A stretch of 46,605 nt of DNA from Ornithinimicrobium sp. (GCF_030537745.1 NZ_JAUNVI010000016.1:1-46605), one strand, 5' to 3'. Shown: positions 12,260 through 23,004, counted from the first letter of the stretch. Notes: a model not told the origin generated them from the letters alone. Numbers and translations: made by a program.

Positions 12260-12330
12260 ACCCTCAGCCTGTGCGACGGCGCCGGGACGGCGGCGCGTTC
12301 GTCCACAGGCCGCGACCGAACGGCAATCCT

Positions 12331-14139
12331 TTAGGTGCCCGGGATGATGAGCTCGTCCCCGTTGCGGGCGTCCGCCCAGCCCCGCGTGCCCTCTCGGACG
12401 TGAAAACGGCCGTCTTCGGTGCGCAGGACCGGGGAGTAGCCCTCGCCGGTCGGCACCGCGAAGATATCGACCAGACCAGCCTGCTCGCCCAACGGGCCGA
12501 GCCACCCGCCGAGGGGGACTCGGAACGCCAGCATCCGCGGGTCCCCAGCGCGTTGACCGGTGGCCACCAGCTCGGTCGTCGAGGCCCAGCGCGCCGAGGC
12601 CACGTGGACGAGGGTCGGCGCGACATTCACCGGCTCGTCCAGGCCGACCGGCTGACCGTCGGAGCCGCGCACGATGCCGGCCATCAGGAGTTTTTCCTTT
12701 CCGGTGTCCTGGTTGCTGCCGACCACGAGCAGCGCCCGGGAGCCGTCCGGAGACACCCGGAAGACGCGGATGATGTCCTCCTTGTCCAGAGTGGGGACGT
12801 CCAGCGGCTTGGCGACTGCCTTGATCTGCTCATCGTCGACGAACCACACCCGAGGCAGCCCCTTGCCTCGCGAGACACCAGCGACCCAGAGCAGGCCGTG
12901 CGGATCGTAGGACGGGTCGGTGAGCGCATCGCCGATGCCGGTGTTGATCTCCGTGGCGTCATCGTGCCAGCGCCACAGCTCGGTGCGGTTGACCGAGACG
13001 GCGGCCAGGCTGGCGAGATCCGCGGAGGCGGCGACCCCGGTCCACGTGCTGTCCAGCTGCGGCAAGTCGACGTCACGGGACTGTGCCGAGGGCAGGTTGC
13101 GCAGGTCGTACCACTGCGGATCGATCACTTTGAACTTGTCCCCGACCCGCAGCAGGGCCCGGTTGACGTCCCGGACCACGTCCCGATAACCCAGGTCGGT
13201 CCCCAGCGTCACCGGGCCGTCATCGCCCGTGTCGACACTGCGACCGGAGACGCGCAGGTCGACCGCGGCGACCCCGTTGAGGGCGAGCAGCGCGTGGCCG
13301 AGCTGGGCACGCAGCATCCCCACCCGGTCGGTGTTCTCACCCAGCCCAGGGCCTTCCAGGTTGATCGTGGCGACCAGGCTCTCTGGGTCGACCGGCACCG
13401 CGCCCACCGCCAGATGGGTGTCCGGGCTGGAGCCGGTGGTCACCGCACCGTCCAGATAGGAGGGGATGGGAGCGAGCTGGGCACGGGCCAGCGACGTGGG
13501 GCGTCCCTCCCCGTGCGGCAACCAACGCACGTCCGGGACGAACACCTTGAGTTGGGTATTGAGGTAGTAGACGGTCGAGGGTCGGAACGCCGTCTCCAGG
13601 TCTTGGGAGGTGAGCCAGAGCCCGAAGCCCTCCGGGAACTCACTGATCCGCCACTGTCCCTCTACCCGGGTCAGGTCGAAGGACTGGGTCGTGACCGTGC
13701 CGGCCGGCTGCTCTGTGAGACGCCCACGCTCATCGATCCAGCCCTTCACCTGGGCGGTGACGGAGACGATCCCTGGCTCGGTGGAGACCATCTGCGGGCT
13801 GCCCTCCAGCACGAGCACCTTGCTGGTCGGCACCCAGCCACGGGCCAGTTGAGGGGTGAGGTAGTCGCGAGCAACGTCATTAGCCTCGGCGAAACCGACG
13901 TTGGAGCGTAGGAAGCCGGTGACGATCGCCGTCACGCTGGCCCCAGGCTGCGGGCGCGGCAGCAGTCGTTGGACGTCCTGCCTGGGCTGGACCTCGACCG
14001 GCAACCCTGCCTGGGGCATCGGATCGGTGGGCAGCGAGCCGGTGCAGCCGGCCAGCGTGAGCACCGCCGTGAGTGCCACTGCGATCGTGGACCGGCGCCA
14101 CCCGGCGCGCTGCCGTGTCAGGGACCGATAGGTGCTCAT
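12331..14139 (-). CDS. lpqB: Lipoprotein LpqB, MtrAB accessory protein
   Basis: A 602-residue lipoprotein. A twin-basic N-terminus and hydrophobic stretch (STIAVALTAVLTLAGC) end in the lipobox LAGC, so Cys is the acylated residue. A GerMN-like domain follows, and the C-terminal half looks like a beta-propeller (repeated strands such as RVWFVDDEQIKAVAKPLDV and IIRVFRVSPDGSRALLVVGS). In mycobacteria LpqB interacts with the sensor MtrB and modulates its activity. The ATG at 14139 overlaps the mtrB stop (ATGA), so the two are translationally coupled. The longer in-frame extension upstream lies inside mtrB and is rejected because it would bury the signal peptide. Confidence 0.94.
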   Translation of the reverse strand: MSTYRSLTRQRAGWRRSTIAVALTAVLTLAGCTGSLPTDPMPQAGLPVEVQPRQDVQRLLPRPQPGASVTAIVTGFLRSNVGFAEANDVARDYLTPQLARGWVPTSKVLVLEGSPQMVSTEPGIVSVTAQVKGWIDERGRLTEQPAGTVTTQSFDLTRVEGQWRISEFPEGFGLWLTSQDLETAFRPSTVYYLNTQLKVFVPDVRWLPHGEGRPTSLARAQLAPIPSYLDGAVTTGSSPDTHLAVGAVPVDPESLVATINLEGPGLGENTDRVGMLRAQLGHALLALNGVAAVDLRVSGRSVDTGDDGPVTLGTDLGYRDVVRDVNRALLRVGDKFKVIDPQWYDLRNLPSAQSRDVDLPQLDSTWTGVAASADLASLAAVSVNRTELWRWHDDATEINTGIGDALTDPSYDPHGLLWVAGVSRGKGLPRVWFVDDEQIKAVAKPLDVPTLDKEDIIRVFRVSPDGSRALLVVGSNQDTGKEKLLMAGIVRGSDGQPVGLDEPVNVAPTLVHVASARWASTTELVATGQRAGDPRMLAFRVPLGGWLGPLGEQAGLVDIFAVPTGEGYSPVLRTEDGRFHVREGTRGWADARNGDELIIPGT

Positions 14140-15830
14140 GTCTGCTTCTCCCTGGTCGCGAGGGCAAGGACGACTGCGGGGACCTCGTTGTCGACCTCCG
14201 GCTGGCCCGCCCGGTGGAGCGGCACCTCTGGTGGAGGCTCGGCGATCACCAGGTGCTCCTCGCGTGGCAGGACGAGCCGGAAGCACGCACCGTGCCCCGG
14301 CTCACTGCTCACCTGGAGCCACCCGCCGTGAACGCGGGCGTCCTCGGTCGCGATGGCCAGGCCGAGCCCGGTCCCGCCCGTGGTCCGCTGCCGGGACGGG
14401 TCTGCCCGCCAGAAGCGGTCAAAGACGTGGCTGCGCTGCTCGGGGTCGAGCCCGATGCCCTGGTCGCGGACAGAGACCGCGACCACGTGCTCGGTGGCCG
14501 CCAGGGTCACGGTGACCGGCCGGCCCTCCCCGTGCTCGAGGCCGTTGTTGAGCAGGTTGCGCAGCACCCTGCTGATCAGTCGCCCGTCCATCATCACGGT
14601 CACTGGCCCAGGCTCCTTGGGCAAGCGCACGATGATCGACGTCTGCAGTTGCGCCGCGAGCGTCTGCACCCCCGCGACGGTGTCACGGATGAGGGTGACG
14701 ATGTCCTCCCGATGACGCTCCACGGTCGCCGCGCCGGAGTCGAAGCGGCTGATCTCGAGCAGCTCGCCGAGGAGGTCCTCGAAGCGGTCCACCTCCTGCT
14801 GGAGCAGCTCGGCCGATCGAGCGACCGGCTCTGGGAAGTCTCCCCGAGAGGCGTGGAGCACCTCACCGGCCATGCGGATCGTGGTCAACGGGGTCCGGAG
14901 CTCATGAGAGACGTCGGAGACGAAGCGCTGCTGCAACTGCGACAGGGAGCGCAACTCCCGGATCTGCGCCTGGATCGAGTCGGCCATCGTGTTGAAGGAA
15001 GTGGCCAGCTGGGCCAACTCGTCCGTGCCGCGCACGGGAAGCCTCTCGCTGAGGTGTCCGCGCGCCAGCTGTTGGGAGACCGCGGCCGCGCGCGCGACCG
15101 GCCGGGTCACCATCCGGGTCGCCACCCACCCCAGTCCACCGACCAGCAGGCCGAGCCCAAGCCCGGCCGCGACGAAGAGCTGCCGCAGGAGGTCGAGGGT
15201 GTCCTCCTCCCGCAGGAGCGGGTAGACCAGGACCAGGTCGTAGGGGCCGGCGCGCAGCAGGCTCACCCGGGATCCGACGACGACTGAGGTGACCGGCTGG
15301 TCTCGCCCCCCGAGACTCACCGGAACCACGATCACCTGCTGGTTCTCCGGGTCTGCCGCGATGGCCTGCTGCAGCGCGGCCGGGAGATCGGCAGCGCTCA
15401 CCCCGACCGCGATCGTCCCCACGATCCCGCCACGGTCGTTGCCCAGCGCCGGGACCAGCAGCACCTGACGCCCGTTCTCCGGGCTGGTCCCAGCCATCGA
15501 GCGCACTTGATCGTCGGCCGTCAACGACAGTCCCGAGTCGTCCCGCTGATCGGTCGCGTCGAAGGCTTCCTGAGCGAGGGCAACCTGCTGGGCCGCGTCT
15601 CGCTGAGCGCTGTCGACCCCCTGTGCCACCAGACCGTTGGCGACCTGTTGGTAGAGAAGAGACCCGAGCAGGACACCGAGCCCGAGGCCGAGGAGCACGG
15701 TGGTGGTGATGACGCGCCGGCGCAGGGAACCCCGCCACCAGCGCAGCGGCGCCGGCAGCTCTGGTGCGTGCCCGGCGGCTACGGACCCGGCGCCCCCCGA
15801 GGACGACGAGCCCGAGGCGGCCAGGATCAC
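14136..15830 (-). CDS. mtrB: Sensor histidine kinase MtrB
   Basis: A 564-residue membrane kinase for MtrA. It has two membrane segments (about 40-62 and 219-240) around a roughly 155-residue extracytoplasmic sensor. A HAMP domain follows, then an H-box with the phosphorylated His in DVSHELRTPLTTIRMA (His about 309). The ATPase domain shows LRNLLNNGLEHGEG, DQGIGLDPE and GTGLGLAIA. The start is uncertain: GTG codons at 15866, 15863 and 15830 are in frame and none has a clear ribosome site. I chose 15830 because it gives a 4-nt gap after mtrA instead of a 32-nt overlap. MtrAB controls cell division and envelope genes. Confidence 0.93.
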   Translation of the reverse strand: MILAASGSSSSGGAGSVAAGHAPELPAPLRWWRGSLRRRVITTTVLLGLGLGVLLGSLLYQQVANGLVAQGVDSAQRDAAQQVALAQEAFDATDQRDDSGLSLTADDQVRSMAGTSPENGRQVLLVPALGNDRGGIVGTIAVGVSAADLPAALQQAIAADPENQQVIVVPVSLGGRDQPVTSVVVGSRVSLLRAGPYDLVLVYPLLREEDTLDLLRQLFVAAGLGLGLLVGGLGWVATRMVTRPVARAAAVSQQLARGHLSERLPVRGTDELAQLATSFNTMADSIQAQIRELRSLSQLQQRFVSDVSHELRTPLTTIRMAGEVLHASRGDFPEPVARSAELLQQEVDRFEDLLGELLEISRFDSGAATVERHREDIVTLIRDTVAGVQTLAAQLQTSIIVRLPKEPGPVTVMMDGRLISRVLRNLLNNGLEHGEGRPVTVTLAATEHVVAVSVRDQGIGLDPEQRSHVFDRFWRADPSRQRTTGGTGLGLAIATEDARVHGGWLQVSSEPGHGACFRLVLPREEHLVIAEPPPEVPLHRAGQPEVDNEVPAVVLALATREKQT

Positions 15831-15834
15831 CGGG

Positions 15835-16512
15835 TCATTGGTGACCGGCCTTGTAACCGACACCACGGACCGTCACCACGACCTGGGGGTTCTCGGGGTC
15901 CTTCTCGATCTTGGAACGGAGCCGCTGCACGTGCACGTTGACCAGCCGGGTGTCGCCAGCGTGCCGGTAGCCCCATACCTGCTCCAGCAGCGACTCCCGG
16001 TCGAAGACCTGGCTCGGTTTGCTGGCCAGCGCGACGAGCAGGTCGAACTCGAGAGGGGTCAGCGAGATGACCTCTCCCCCGCGAGTCACCTCGTGCCCGG
16101 CCACGTCGATGACCACGTCGCCGACCTGGAGACGACCGTCGCCGCCGGTGTCGACCCGGCGAAGGCGGGCCCGGATGCGGGCCAGCAGCTCCTGCGGCTT
16201 GAAAGGCTTGACGACGTAGTCATCGGCACCGGCCTCGAGCCCGACCACGACGTCCCGGGTGTCGGTGCGGGCGGTGAGCATGACGATCGGGACGCCCGAC
16301 TCGAGCCGCAGCGCCCGCGCGACCTCGATGCCGTCCAGGGTGGGCAGCATGACGTCCAGGAGCACCAGGTCGGGGCGCAGCTCACGAAACATCGGCAAGG
16401 CGCGGCCACCATCGCCACAGGTCGCGACGACATAACCCTCCTTGCGGAGCACGATGCCGAGCATCTCGGCAAGCGCCTGGTCGTCATCGACGACGAGGAT
16501 GCTGGCGGTCAC
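15835..16512 (-). CDS. mtrA: Response regulator MtrA
   Basis: A 225-residue OmpR-family regulator, near the 228 residues of the M. tuberculosis protein. The receiver domain has acidic residues Asp9-Asp11, phospho-acceptor Asp53 in DLVLLDVMLPTLDG, and Lys in VVKPFKPQELLARI. The C-terminal winged helix (about 130-225) ends VVVTVRGVGYKAG. The GTG at 16512 is chosen because GGAGG stands 5 nt upstream. It lies 22 bp after sahH. M. tuberculosis has tmk between these two genes, and here tmk is missing. Its DNA targets usually include cell-division and peptidoglycan-hydrolase genes. Confidence 0.97.
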   Translation of the reverse strand: MTASILVVDDDQALAEMLGIVLRKEGYVVATCGDGGRALPMFRELRPDLVLLDVMLPTLDGIEVARALRLESGVPIVMLTARTDTRDVVVGLEAGADDYVVKPFKPQELLARIRARLRRVDTGGDGRLQVGDVVIDVAGHEVTRGGEVISLTPLEFDLLVALASKPSQVFDRESLLEQVWGYRHAGDTRLVNVHVQRLRSKIEKDPENPQVVVTVRGVGYKAGHQ

Positions 16513-16534
16513 GGGGCCTCCTGAGCGTCCTTGT

Positions 16535-18016
<1,482 letters not shown>

Positions 18017-18023
18017 GCGCCTC

Positions 18024-18029
18024 ATGGTA
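18024..18029 (-). promoter_or_regulatory. -10 box (TACCAT) of ahcY, leaderless-type
   Basis: The hexamer ends 7 nt before the ATG at 18016, in the 26-bp gap after mtr. It leaves no room for an SAH-sensing riboswitch. Confidence 0.4.
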
Positions 18030-18042
18030 CGTGTCGGTGGGG

Positions 18043-19470
18043 TCAGACCTCGTCCTCGTCCGGCACCTCCAGTCCCAGCAGCGCATTCTCCAGCACCTCC
18101 GACAGGGCAGGGTGGATCCAGTACTGACCTCGAGCCAGCTCATGAGGGAGGACGGGGTGCGGCATCAGGCTCAGCGCCTGAATCACCGGCTGGATCAGGC
18201 TGGACGCCTGCGGGCCCATGACGTGGGCGCCCAGCAGCGCACCAGTACGCCGGTCCGCGACCACCTTGAACAGGCCCGTCGTGTCCTCCATCGCCCAGCC
18301 GTAGGCCGTGTCGCCGTACTTCTGCACCTTGGTGGTGACCGCATACCCCTGCGCGTGCGCCTCTTCCTCGCTCAGACCCACCGTGGCCACCTGCGGCTGG
18401 CTGAAGAAGGCGGCCGGGACGTAGCGGTGATCCGCAGCGCGCAGGTCCTCGGGGTGCGCGAGGTTGTGGGCCACGATCCTCGCCTCGTGGTTGGCGACGT
18501 GCTTGAGCTGCCAAGGCGAGCTGGCGTCGCCCAGTGCCCACACGCCGGGGGCCTGCGTCCGGCCGCGCTCGTCGACGACGACCCGCCCATCCTCATGCAC
18601 GCGCACCGCCGTGTGCTCCAGGCCCAGCCGGTCGCTGTTGGGCTGCCGACCGGTGGCGACCAGCAGCAGCTCACCGGTCACCGTCGTCCCGTCCGGCAGG
18701 TCGAGCTCGACACCGTCACCTCCCGCGCGCACCGCCTCGGGCGCGGCGTCGGTATGCAGATCCCACTGCTCGCTGGCCAGGTCGGTGAAGGCCTTCGCGA
18801 TCTCCTCATCGATGCCTCGCAGCATGTGGACGGAACGGGACAGGATGCTGACCCGGACGCCGAGCGCAGAGAAGATGTGCGCGAACTCCGCGGCGATGAC
18901 GCCCCCGCCGACGATGACCATGCTCGTGGGCAGCTCGTCCATCCGCATGACCGTGTCGGAGGTGTGGAAGGGCACCCCGGCATCGAGCACGACCTGCGGC
19001 ACCTTAGGGCGCGAGCCCGTCGCGATGACCACCTGGTCCGCCGTGATCCGATGGATGGACCCGACCTCGTGCCGGCCACCGGGCCGGGTGATCTCGATCT
19101 CGAGGGCGCGGTCGCCGACGAACTCGCCGTGCCCCAGGAACACCTCCGTGTGCTCGGAGTTGACCCGGTAGTCACGACCGCCTGCGCTGATCGGGTCGAT
19201 GCGATCGAAGATCCGGTCCCGGATGTCGCGCCAGCGCACCCCATCGAGACTTGCGTCGATGCCGAAGCGGCCAGCCGACCGGATCGTGTCGGCGACCTGT
19301 GCGGCATACACGAACATCTTGGTCGGGATGCAGCCGACGTTGAGGCAGGTGCCGCCAAAGACGCCCTCGTCCACGATAGCGACGCGTCGGTCCTGCAAAT
19401 CCGGGGTGAGGAGGCTGTTGCCCGAGCCGCTGCCAAGGATCACGAGGTCAAAGTGGGTGCTGGTGCTCAT
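18043..19470 (-). CDS. mtr: Mycothione reductase
   Basis: A 475-residue flavoprotein disulfide reductase. The N-terminal FAD motif is [13 protein letters not shown], the redox disulfide is in [14 protein letters not shown], and an NAD(P)H Rossmann motif is in [21 protein letters not shown]. The C-terminal interface carries the base pair region ([21 protein letters not shown]). GSGSGN near the N-terminus and the overall sequence match mycothione reductase more than glutathione or lipoamide reductases. It keeps mycothiol, the actinobacterial thiol buffer, reduced. The ATG at 19470 follows a TAGCGT -10 box by 7 nt, so the gene has its own probable leaderless promoter inside the end of kynU. Confidence 0.95.
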   Translation of the reverse strand: MSTSTHFDLVILGSGSGNSLLTPDLQDRRVAIVDEGVFGGTCLNVGCIPTKMFVYAAQVADTIRSAGRFGIDASLDGVRWRDIRDRIFDRIDPISAGGRDYRVNSEHTEVFLGHGEFVGDRALEIEITRPGGRHEVGSIHRITADQVVIATGSRPKVPQVVLDAGVPFHTSDTVMRMDELPTSMVIVGGGVIAAEFAHIFSALGVRVSILSRSVHMLRGIDEEIAKAFTDLASEQWDLHTDAAPEAVRAGGDGVELDLPDGTTVTGELLLVATGRQPNSDRLGLEHTAVRVHEDGRVVVDERGRTQAPGVWALGDASSPWQLKHVANHEARIVAHNLAHPEDLRAADHRYVPAAFFSQPQVATVGLSEEEAHAQGYAVTTKVQKYGDTAYGWAMEDTTGLFKVVADRRTGALLGAHVMGPQASSLIQPVIQALSLMPHPVLPHELARGQYWIHPALSEVLENALLGLEVPDEDEV

Positions 19471-19477
19471 CCACCGA

Positions 19478-19483
19478 ACGCTA
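19478..19483 (-). promoter_or_regulatory. -10 box (TAGCGT) of mtr overlapping the kynU stop codon
   Basis: The kynU stop TAG (19483-19481) is the first half of TAGCGT, which ends 7 nt before the mtr ATG. Confidence 0.55.
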
Positions 19484-20725
19484 GTGCCTGGCCAACTCCT
19501 CCCGGACCACGGCCAGCCCGTCCCACACCTCGGCGAACGTCGTCGACAGCGGCGAGAGCCCGATCCGCAGGCCGTCGGGGCGCCGGAAATCGGGGATCAC
19601 ACCACGTCGCCACAGCCGGTGCACGATCTCGTCGAAGCCCTCGTGCCGCAGCGTGAGGTGGCCCCCTCGACGCAGGTGCTCCCGAGGGCTGGCGACCTGC
19701 ACACCGAGGTCGGCCGGCCACGACTCGACGATCGCCCAGGCCAGGTCGGTCAGACGCAGCGACTTCGCGCGGACCGCCTTGATCCCGGCCTCCGCGAGCA
19801 GTTGCACACCCAGGCGGACGGGCACCATGGAGATGATCGGCGGGGTCCCGCTGACCAGCGAGCGGACGCCCGCCTCGGGTCGATAGCCCTGCTCCATGAG
19901 GAAGGGGTCACGCCGTCCCATCCAGCCCTGGATCGGCTGGCTCAGGGTGGGTATGCCGTGTAGCCGGCCGGCGAGGTAGGCGTGCGCGGGCGCGCCTGGG
20001 CCGCCGTTCAGGTATTTGTAGGCGCAGCCGACCGCGGCGTCCCAGCCCCACGCGTCGGCACAGATCGGGATCGACCCGACCGAGTGCGAGGTGTCCCACA
20101 GCACCATTGCGCCGGCCCGGTGGACGACTTTGGTGATGGTCTGCGCATCGGCGATCCACGCGGAACGGTAGGAGACGTGGGAGAGCAGGACGACAGCGGT
20201 GCGCGGTCCCACGACGTCGGCGACCTGCTGGGTCGTCACGCCCGTGGCCGTGTCGGTCTCGATCCAGCGCAACGTCATCCCGCGCTCTGCTGCAACGCCT
20301 TCGGCCACATAGCGGTCCGTCGGGAAGTTGTCGGTGTCGACCACGATCTCGGTCCGCCGCGGGTCCATCAGCAACTGGTGATCGGCGAGCGCCCGCAGGA
20401 GCTTGTAGAGGAGCACGGTCGTGGAGTCCGCCACGACTGTCTGTCCGCACGCCGCGCCCAGCGCCGTCTTGCCGACGAGGTCACCCAGCTCTTCTGGCCA
20501 CCTCATCCACGACTCGTCCCACCGGCGGATCAGCCGGGTGCCCCACTCTCCGCGGACGAAGTTGGCCAACGCCTCGGGCGTGCCGGCCACCGGTCGACCC
20601 AGTGAGTTGCCGTCGAAATAGGCGACGACGCCCTCGGCCTTCTCGAAGCGGCTGGTGAACGCACCGAGCGGGTCTGCGGCGTCCAGCGCAAGGGCGTCGG
20701 CGCGCGTAGGGCTCACGGTGCTCAT
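19481..20725 (-). CDS. kynU: Kynureninase
   Basis: A 414-residue PLP enzyme that cleaves kynurenine to anthranilate and alanine. The PLP lysine is in DAAVGCAYKYLNGGPGAPA. Other family features are YFDGNSLGRP near the N-terminus, LWDTSHSVGSIP (the PLP-ring Asp region) and the late RRGVIPDFRRPDGLRIGLSPL. The ATG at 20725 overlaps the TGA of the upstream dioxygenase gene (ATGA), so the two are translationally coupled and form a tryptophan-to-anthranilate pair. The stop codon doubles as part of the mtr promoter. Confidence 0.96.
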   Translation of the reverse strand: MSTVSPTRADALALDAADPLGAFTSRFEKAEGVVAYFDGNSLGRPVAGTPEALANFVRGEWGTRLIRRWDESWMRWPEELGDLVGKTALGAACGQTVVADSTTVLLYKLLRALADHQLLMDPRRTEIVVDTDNFPTDRYVAEGVAAERGMTLRWIETDTATGVTTQQVADVVGPRTAVVLLSHVSYRSAWIADAQTITKVVHRAGAMVLWDTSHSVGSIPICADAWGWDAAVGCAYKYLNGGPGAPAHAYLAGRLHGIPTLSQPIQGWMGRRDPFLMEQGYRPEAGVRSLVSGTPPIISMVPVRLGVQLLAEAGIKAVRAKSLRLTDLAWAIVESWPADLGVQVASPREHLRRGGHLTLRHEGFDEIVHRLWRRGVIPDFRRPDGLRIGLSPLSTTFAEVWDGLAVVREELARH

Positions 20726-21657
20726 GCGCCCTCTCCCCCGTGGTAGCCCTGCGCCGTGACGTCCTGGATCCGGCTGCGTACGTCATACAACTCAGGAAAG
20801 AAGGTCAGGTCGAGCGCACGTCGCAGGAAGGGGACGCCCGAACTGCCTCCCGTGCCCCGCTTGGAGCCGATGATGCGCTCCACGGTCTTGAGGTGCCGGA
20901 ATCGCCATACCTGGAAGTTGTCCTCGACGTCGACCAACTCTTCGGCGATCTCGTACTCCAGCCAGTGCTCCAGAGGAGCGTCGTAGATGGCGGCGAAGAC
21001 GTCGACGACGCCCTGGTTGCCCTCGTAGGGCGCGGTGACGTCACGCTCGAGAACCTCCTTTGGCACCGGATGGCCGGCACGCGCGAGGAAGCGGAGCACC
21101 TCGTCGTAGAGGCTCGGCTCGTGCAGCAGCCGCTCCAAGTGCGCGTGCACCTCTGGGTCGTGGGCGAAGACGCGGAGCATGTCGGGGTTCTTGTTGCCGA
21201 GGGAAAACTCGACGGCGCGGTACTGCCAGGACTGGAATCCGGAACCGGTCGCGAGGAAGCTGCGGAACTGCGCGTACTCGCTAGGGGTGAGGGTGGCCAG
21301 CACCGTCCACTGGTCGGTGAGGCAGTGCTGGATGTGCTTGATCCTGGCGATCCGCTTGAGCGCGGGGTGGATCTGGTCGGAGGCGATCAGGGCCCGGGCC
21401 GAGTCCAGCTCGTGCAGCATCAGCTTGAGCCAGAGCTCAGAGGTGTGGTGCTGGATGATGAACAGCATCTCGTCGTGGCGCGGGGGCACGGCGCGGGGGT
21501 GCTGGGCGGAGAGCAGGGTCGGCAGGTCGAGGTACTGCGAGTAGGAGAGGTTCTTGCCGAAATCGCGCTCGATCCCCGCCTCCACATCGCGGATCGCCCG
21601 GCCGTGGCCAGTGATGGTGTCGGTCTCATCGTCGTGCTGCATGGCGTCGTTGCTCAC
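20722..21657 (-). CDS. kynA: Tryptophan 2,3-dioxygenase
   Basis: A 311-residue haem enzyme converting tryptophan to N-formylkynurenine. The substrate-site segment is FIIQHHTSELWLKLMLHEL and the haem-ligating His is in WRFRHLKTVERIIGSKRGTGG. The ATHALASLTPSEYA-type region and the MLRVFAHD helix also fit. The GTG at 21657 has GGGAG about 9 nt upstream; an ATG five codons later is possible. It is the first gene of the kynA-kynU pair and begins 50 bp after the stop of the SIS isomerase gene. Formamidase, the enzyme for the step between the two, is not in the window. Confidence 0.96.
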   Translation of the reverse strand: MSNDAMQHDDETDTITGHGRAIRDVEAGIERDFGKNLSYSQYLDLPTLLSAQHPRAVPPRHDEMLFIIQHHTSELWLKLMLHELDSARALIASDQIHPALKRIARIKHIQHCLTDQWTVLATLTPSEYAQFRSFLATGSGFQSWQYRAVEFSLGNKNPDMLRVFAHDPEVHAHLERLLHEPSLYDEVLRFLARAGHPVPKEVLERDVTAPYEGNQGVVDVFAAIYDAPLEHWLEYEIAEELVDVEDNFQVWRFRHLKTVERIIGSKRGTGGSSGVPFLRRALDLTFFPELYDVRSRIQDVTAQGYHGGEGA

Positions 21658-21695
21658 GTCTGCGAGTCTCCCACGTCCACCCCTCCGCGGCAGGA

Positions 21696-21724
21696 GCGAC
21701 CGCCCGGTCAGCGGGTGCGGTCGC
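21696..21724 (-). terminator. Hairpin around the stop codon of the SIS isomerase gene
   Basis: GCGACCGC (21696-21703) and GCGGTCGC (21717-21724) form a perfect 8-bp stem. The loop contains the stop codon (21708-21710). It may terminate the manB operon before kynA. No T-tract is present. Confidence 0.35.
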
Positions 21725-22994
21725 GCAGGTCTGCCACGTGCGGACTGATCGAAGGGTCGAGACCGAGCCCGATCGCCAGATAGGTCGCGGTGAAGTCGAC
21801 CATCGCGATGTGGTCCGCGAGTCGCACGACGGGGGCACCCGCGCCAGCGCGCACCTCCATCACCTTGACCCCCGCCTCCCGCGCGGTGGTCAGCACGGCC
21901 TCGACGACAGACTCCGCCCGGATCGTCTCGGGGCTGGGAGTCTGCGCCGGCGCGTCCCTCAGCATGAGCAGCCCCAGCTGCGGTGACCTCGGACCCTCGC
22001 GGTAGGGATCAGCAAAGACCTCCCGGCCGCCGTCGGGGTCGTGGGGCCGCTCCAGCAGCTCGCCGTCCGGCTCGTCGAAGTGGTGCGGCTCCCAGCCGCT
22101 GGTGTCGATGTCGCCGAGCCGGATGCGCGAATCGTCGTAGGTGCCGGCCCGGCGCCCACCAATGGAGGTGTAGGGGCCGTCGAAGCACGCCACGATGGTG
22201 CTCGCCGCGTCCGGCAGCTCACCGTAGGGCGCGGGGATGCGGGCAGTCCGGGCGAGCATCGCGCTGGCCCGGGCGGCGGCGACCCCGCCCAGCGGGCCAT
22301 CCCCAAGGACGACCGGAACGGTCTCGGCAAGCTGGACGGCGAGCAGCTTGGCCGGGTTGACGAACGCGGCGGAGGAGGGTCGCAGCTCCGCGGCTCGCTC
22401 GTCGAGGCGGTCTGCGACCTGCTCCAGCACCGCGTCAGTGGCCGGCAGCAACCCCAGCCGAGCAGCTCCGACCAGGACCGGGGTGAGCAATGTCCACAGC
22501 GACGTCCGCGAACTCGCCCGAGCGGTCTGGCCGATGCCGACGTGGATCCCCCTGGCGCGACGGCATACCTCCGCCAGCGGTGAGTCGTCCGCTCCGACGG
22601 TCAGGAGCGAGGCGCCGCGACGCGCGGCTTCGGCCGCCACCGCGAGCGGCCCGGGGGCACGACCGGACAGCGAGACGGCGACCACGAGGTCCATCGGTCC
22701 GACCCAGCCGGGCATCGGCAGGTTGCGACGGGCCTGCACCGGCACCGGTGAGCCGGGCTCGGCCAGCAGCTCCAGCACGTCTGCCACGATCGAGGACCCT
22801 CCGACCGCTGCCACCAGCACCGAACGGGGGCGGTCCTGATCGGCGAGGCGGTCGATGCCGGCCTCGGCGCCCAGGGTGAGCGCCTCCCGGACCTGCGCGC
22901 CGCTGGTCGCGAGCGCCCGGAGCGTCCCCTGAGAGTCCTTGCGAGTCAGTTCGTCCGGGTCGTCGAGCAGCGCGTCGTCGATGTAGGGCGCCAC
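21708..22994 (-). CDS. SIS-domain phosphoglucose/phosphomannose isomerase-like protein
   Basis: A 428-residue protein with two SIS-like halves. Features include SVLVAAVGGSSIVADVLELL, the sugar-phosphate loop VAVSLSGRAPGPLAVAAEA and a C-terminal bacterial PGI-like domain (PSPETIRAESVVEAVLTTARE through VDFTATYLAIGLG). It corresponds to Rv3256c. The likely role is interconversion of fructose-6-P with mannose- or glucose-6-P, feeding ManB and GDP-mannose. The GTG at 22994 is chosen because it follows the Trm112-like stop by 10 nt with GAGGGC upstream and starts the family's APYIDDALLDD. The in-frame sequence before it overlaps the neighbour. Confidence 0.85.
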   Translation of the reverse strand: MAPYIDDALLDDPDELTRKDSQGTLRALATSGAQVREALTLGAEAGIDRLADQDRPRSVLVAAVGGSSIVADVLELLAEPGSPVPVQARRNLPMPGWVGPMDLVVAVSLSGRAPGPLAVAAEAARRGASLLTVGADDSPLAEVCRRARGIHVGIGQTARASSRTSLWTLLTPVLVGAARLGLLPATDAVLEQVADRLDERAAELRPSSAAFVNPAKLLAVQLAETVPVVLGDGPLGGVAAARASAMLARTARIPAPYGELPDAASTIVACFDGPYTSIGGRRAGTYDDSRIRLGDIDTSGWEPHHFDEPDGELLERPHDPDGGREVFADPYREGPRSPQLGLLMLRDAPAQTPSPETIRAESVVEAVLTTAREAGVKVMEVRAGAGAPVVRLADHIAMVDFTATYLAIGLGLDPSISPHVADLRDRTR

Positions 22995-23004
22995 GGCAGC
23001 GCCC

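Noticed and set aside
11896-13911. A 671-codon open frame on the plus strand opposite comF and lpqB
   Set aside because: It spans two real genes, has Arg/Gly/His-rich composition and no motif.
18017-18042. An SAH or SAM riboswitch upstream of ahcY
   Set aside because: The gap is only 26 bp and contains a -10-like box; there is no room for an aptamer.
18031-19656. A 541-codon plus-strand frame opposite mtr and kynU
   Set aside because: Antisense to two enzymes with intact catalytic motifs.
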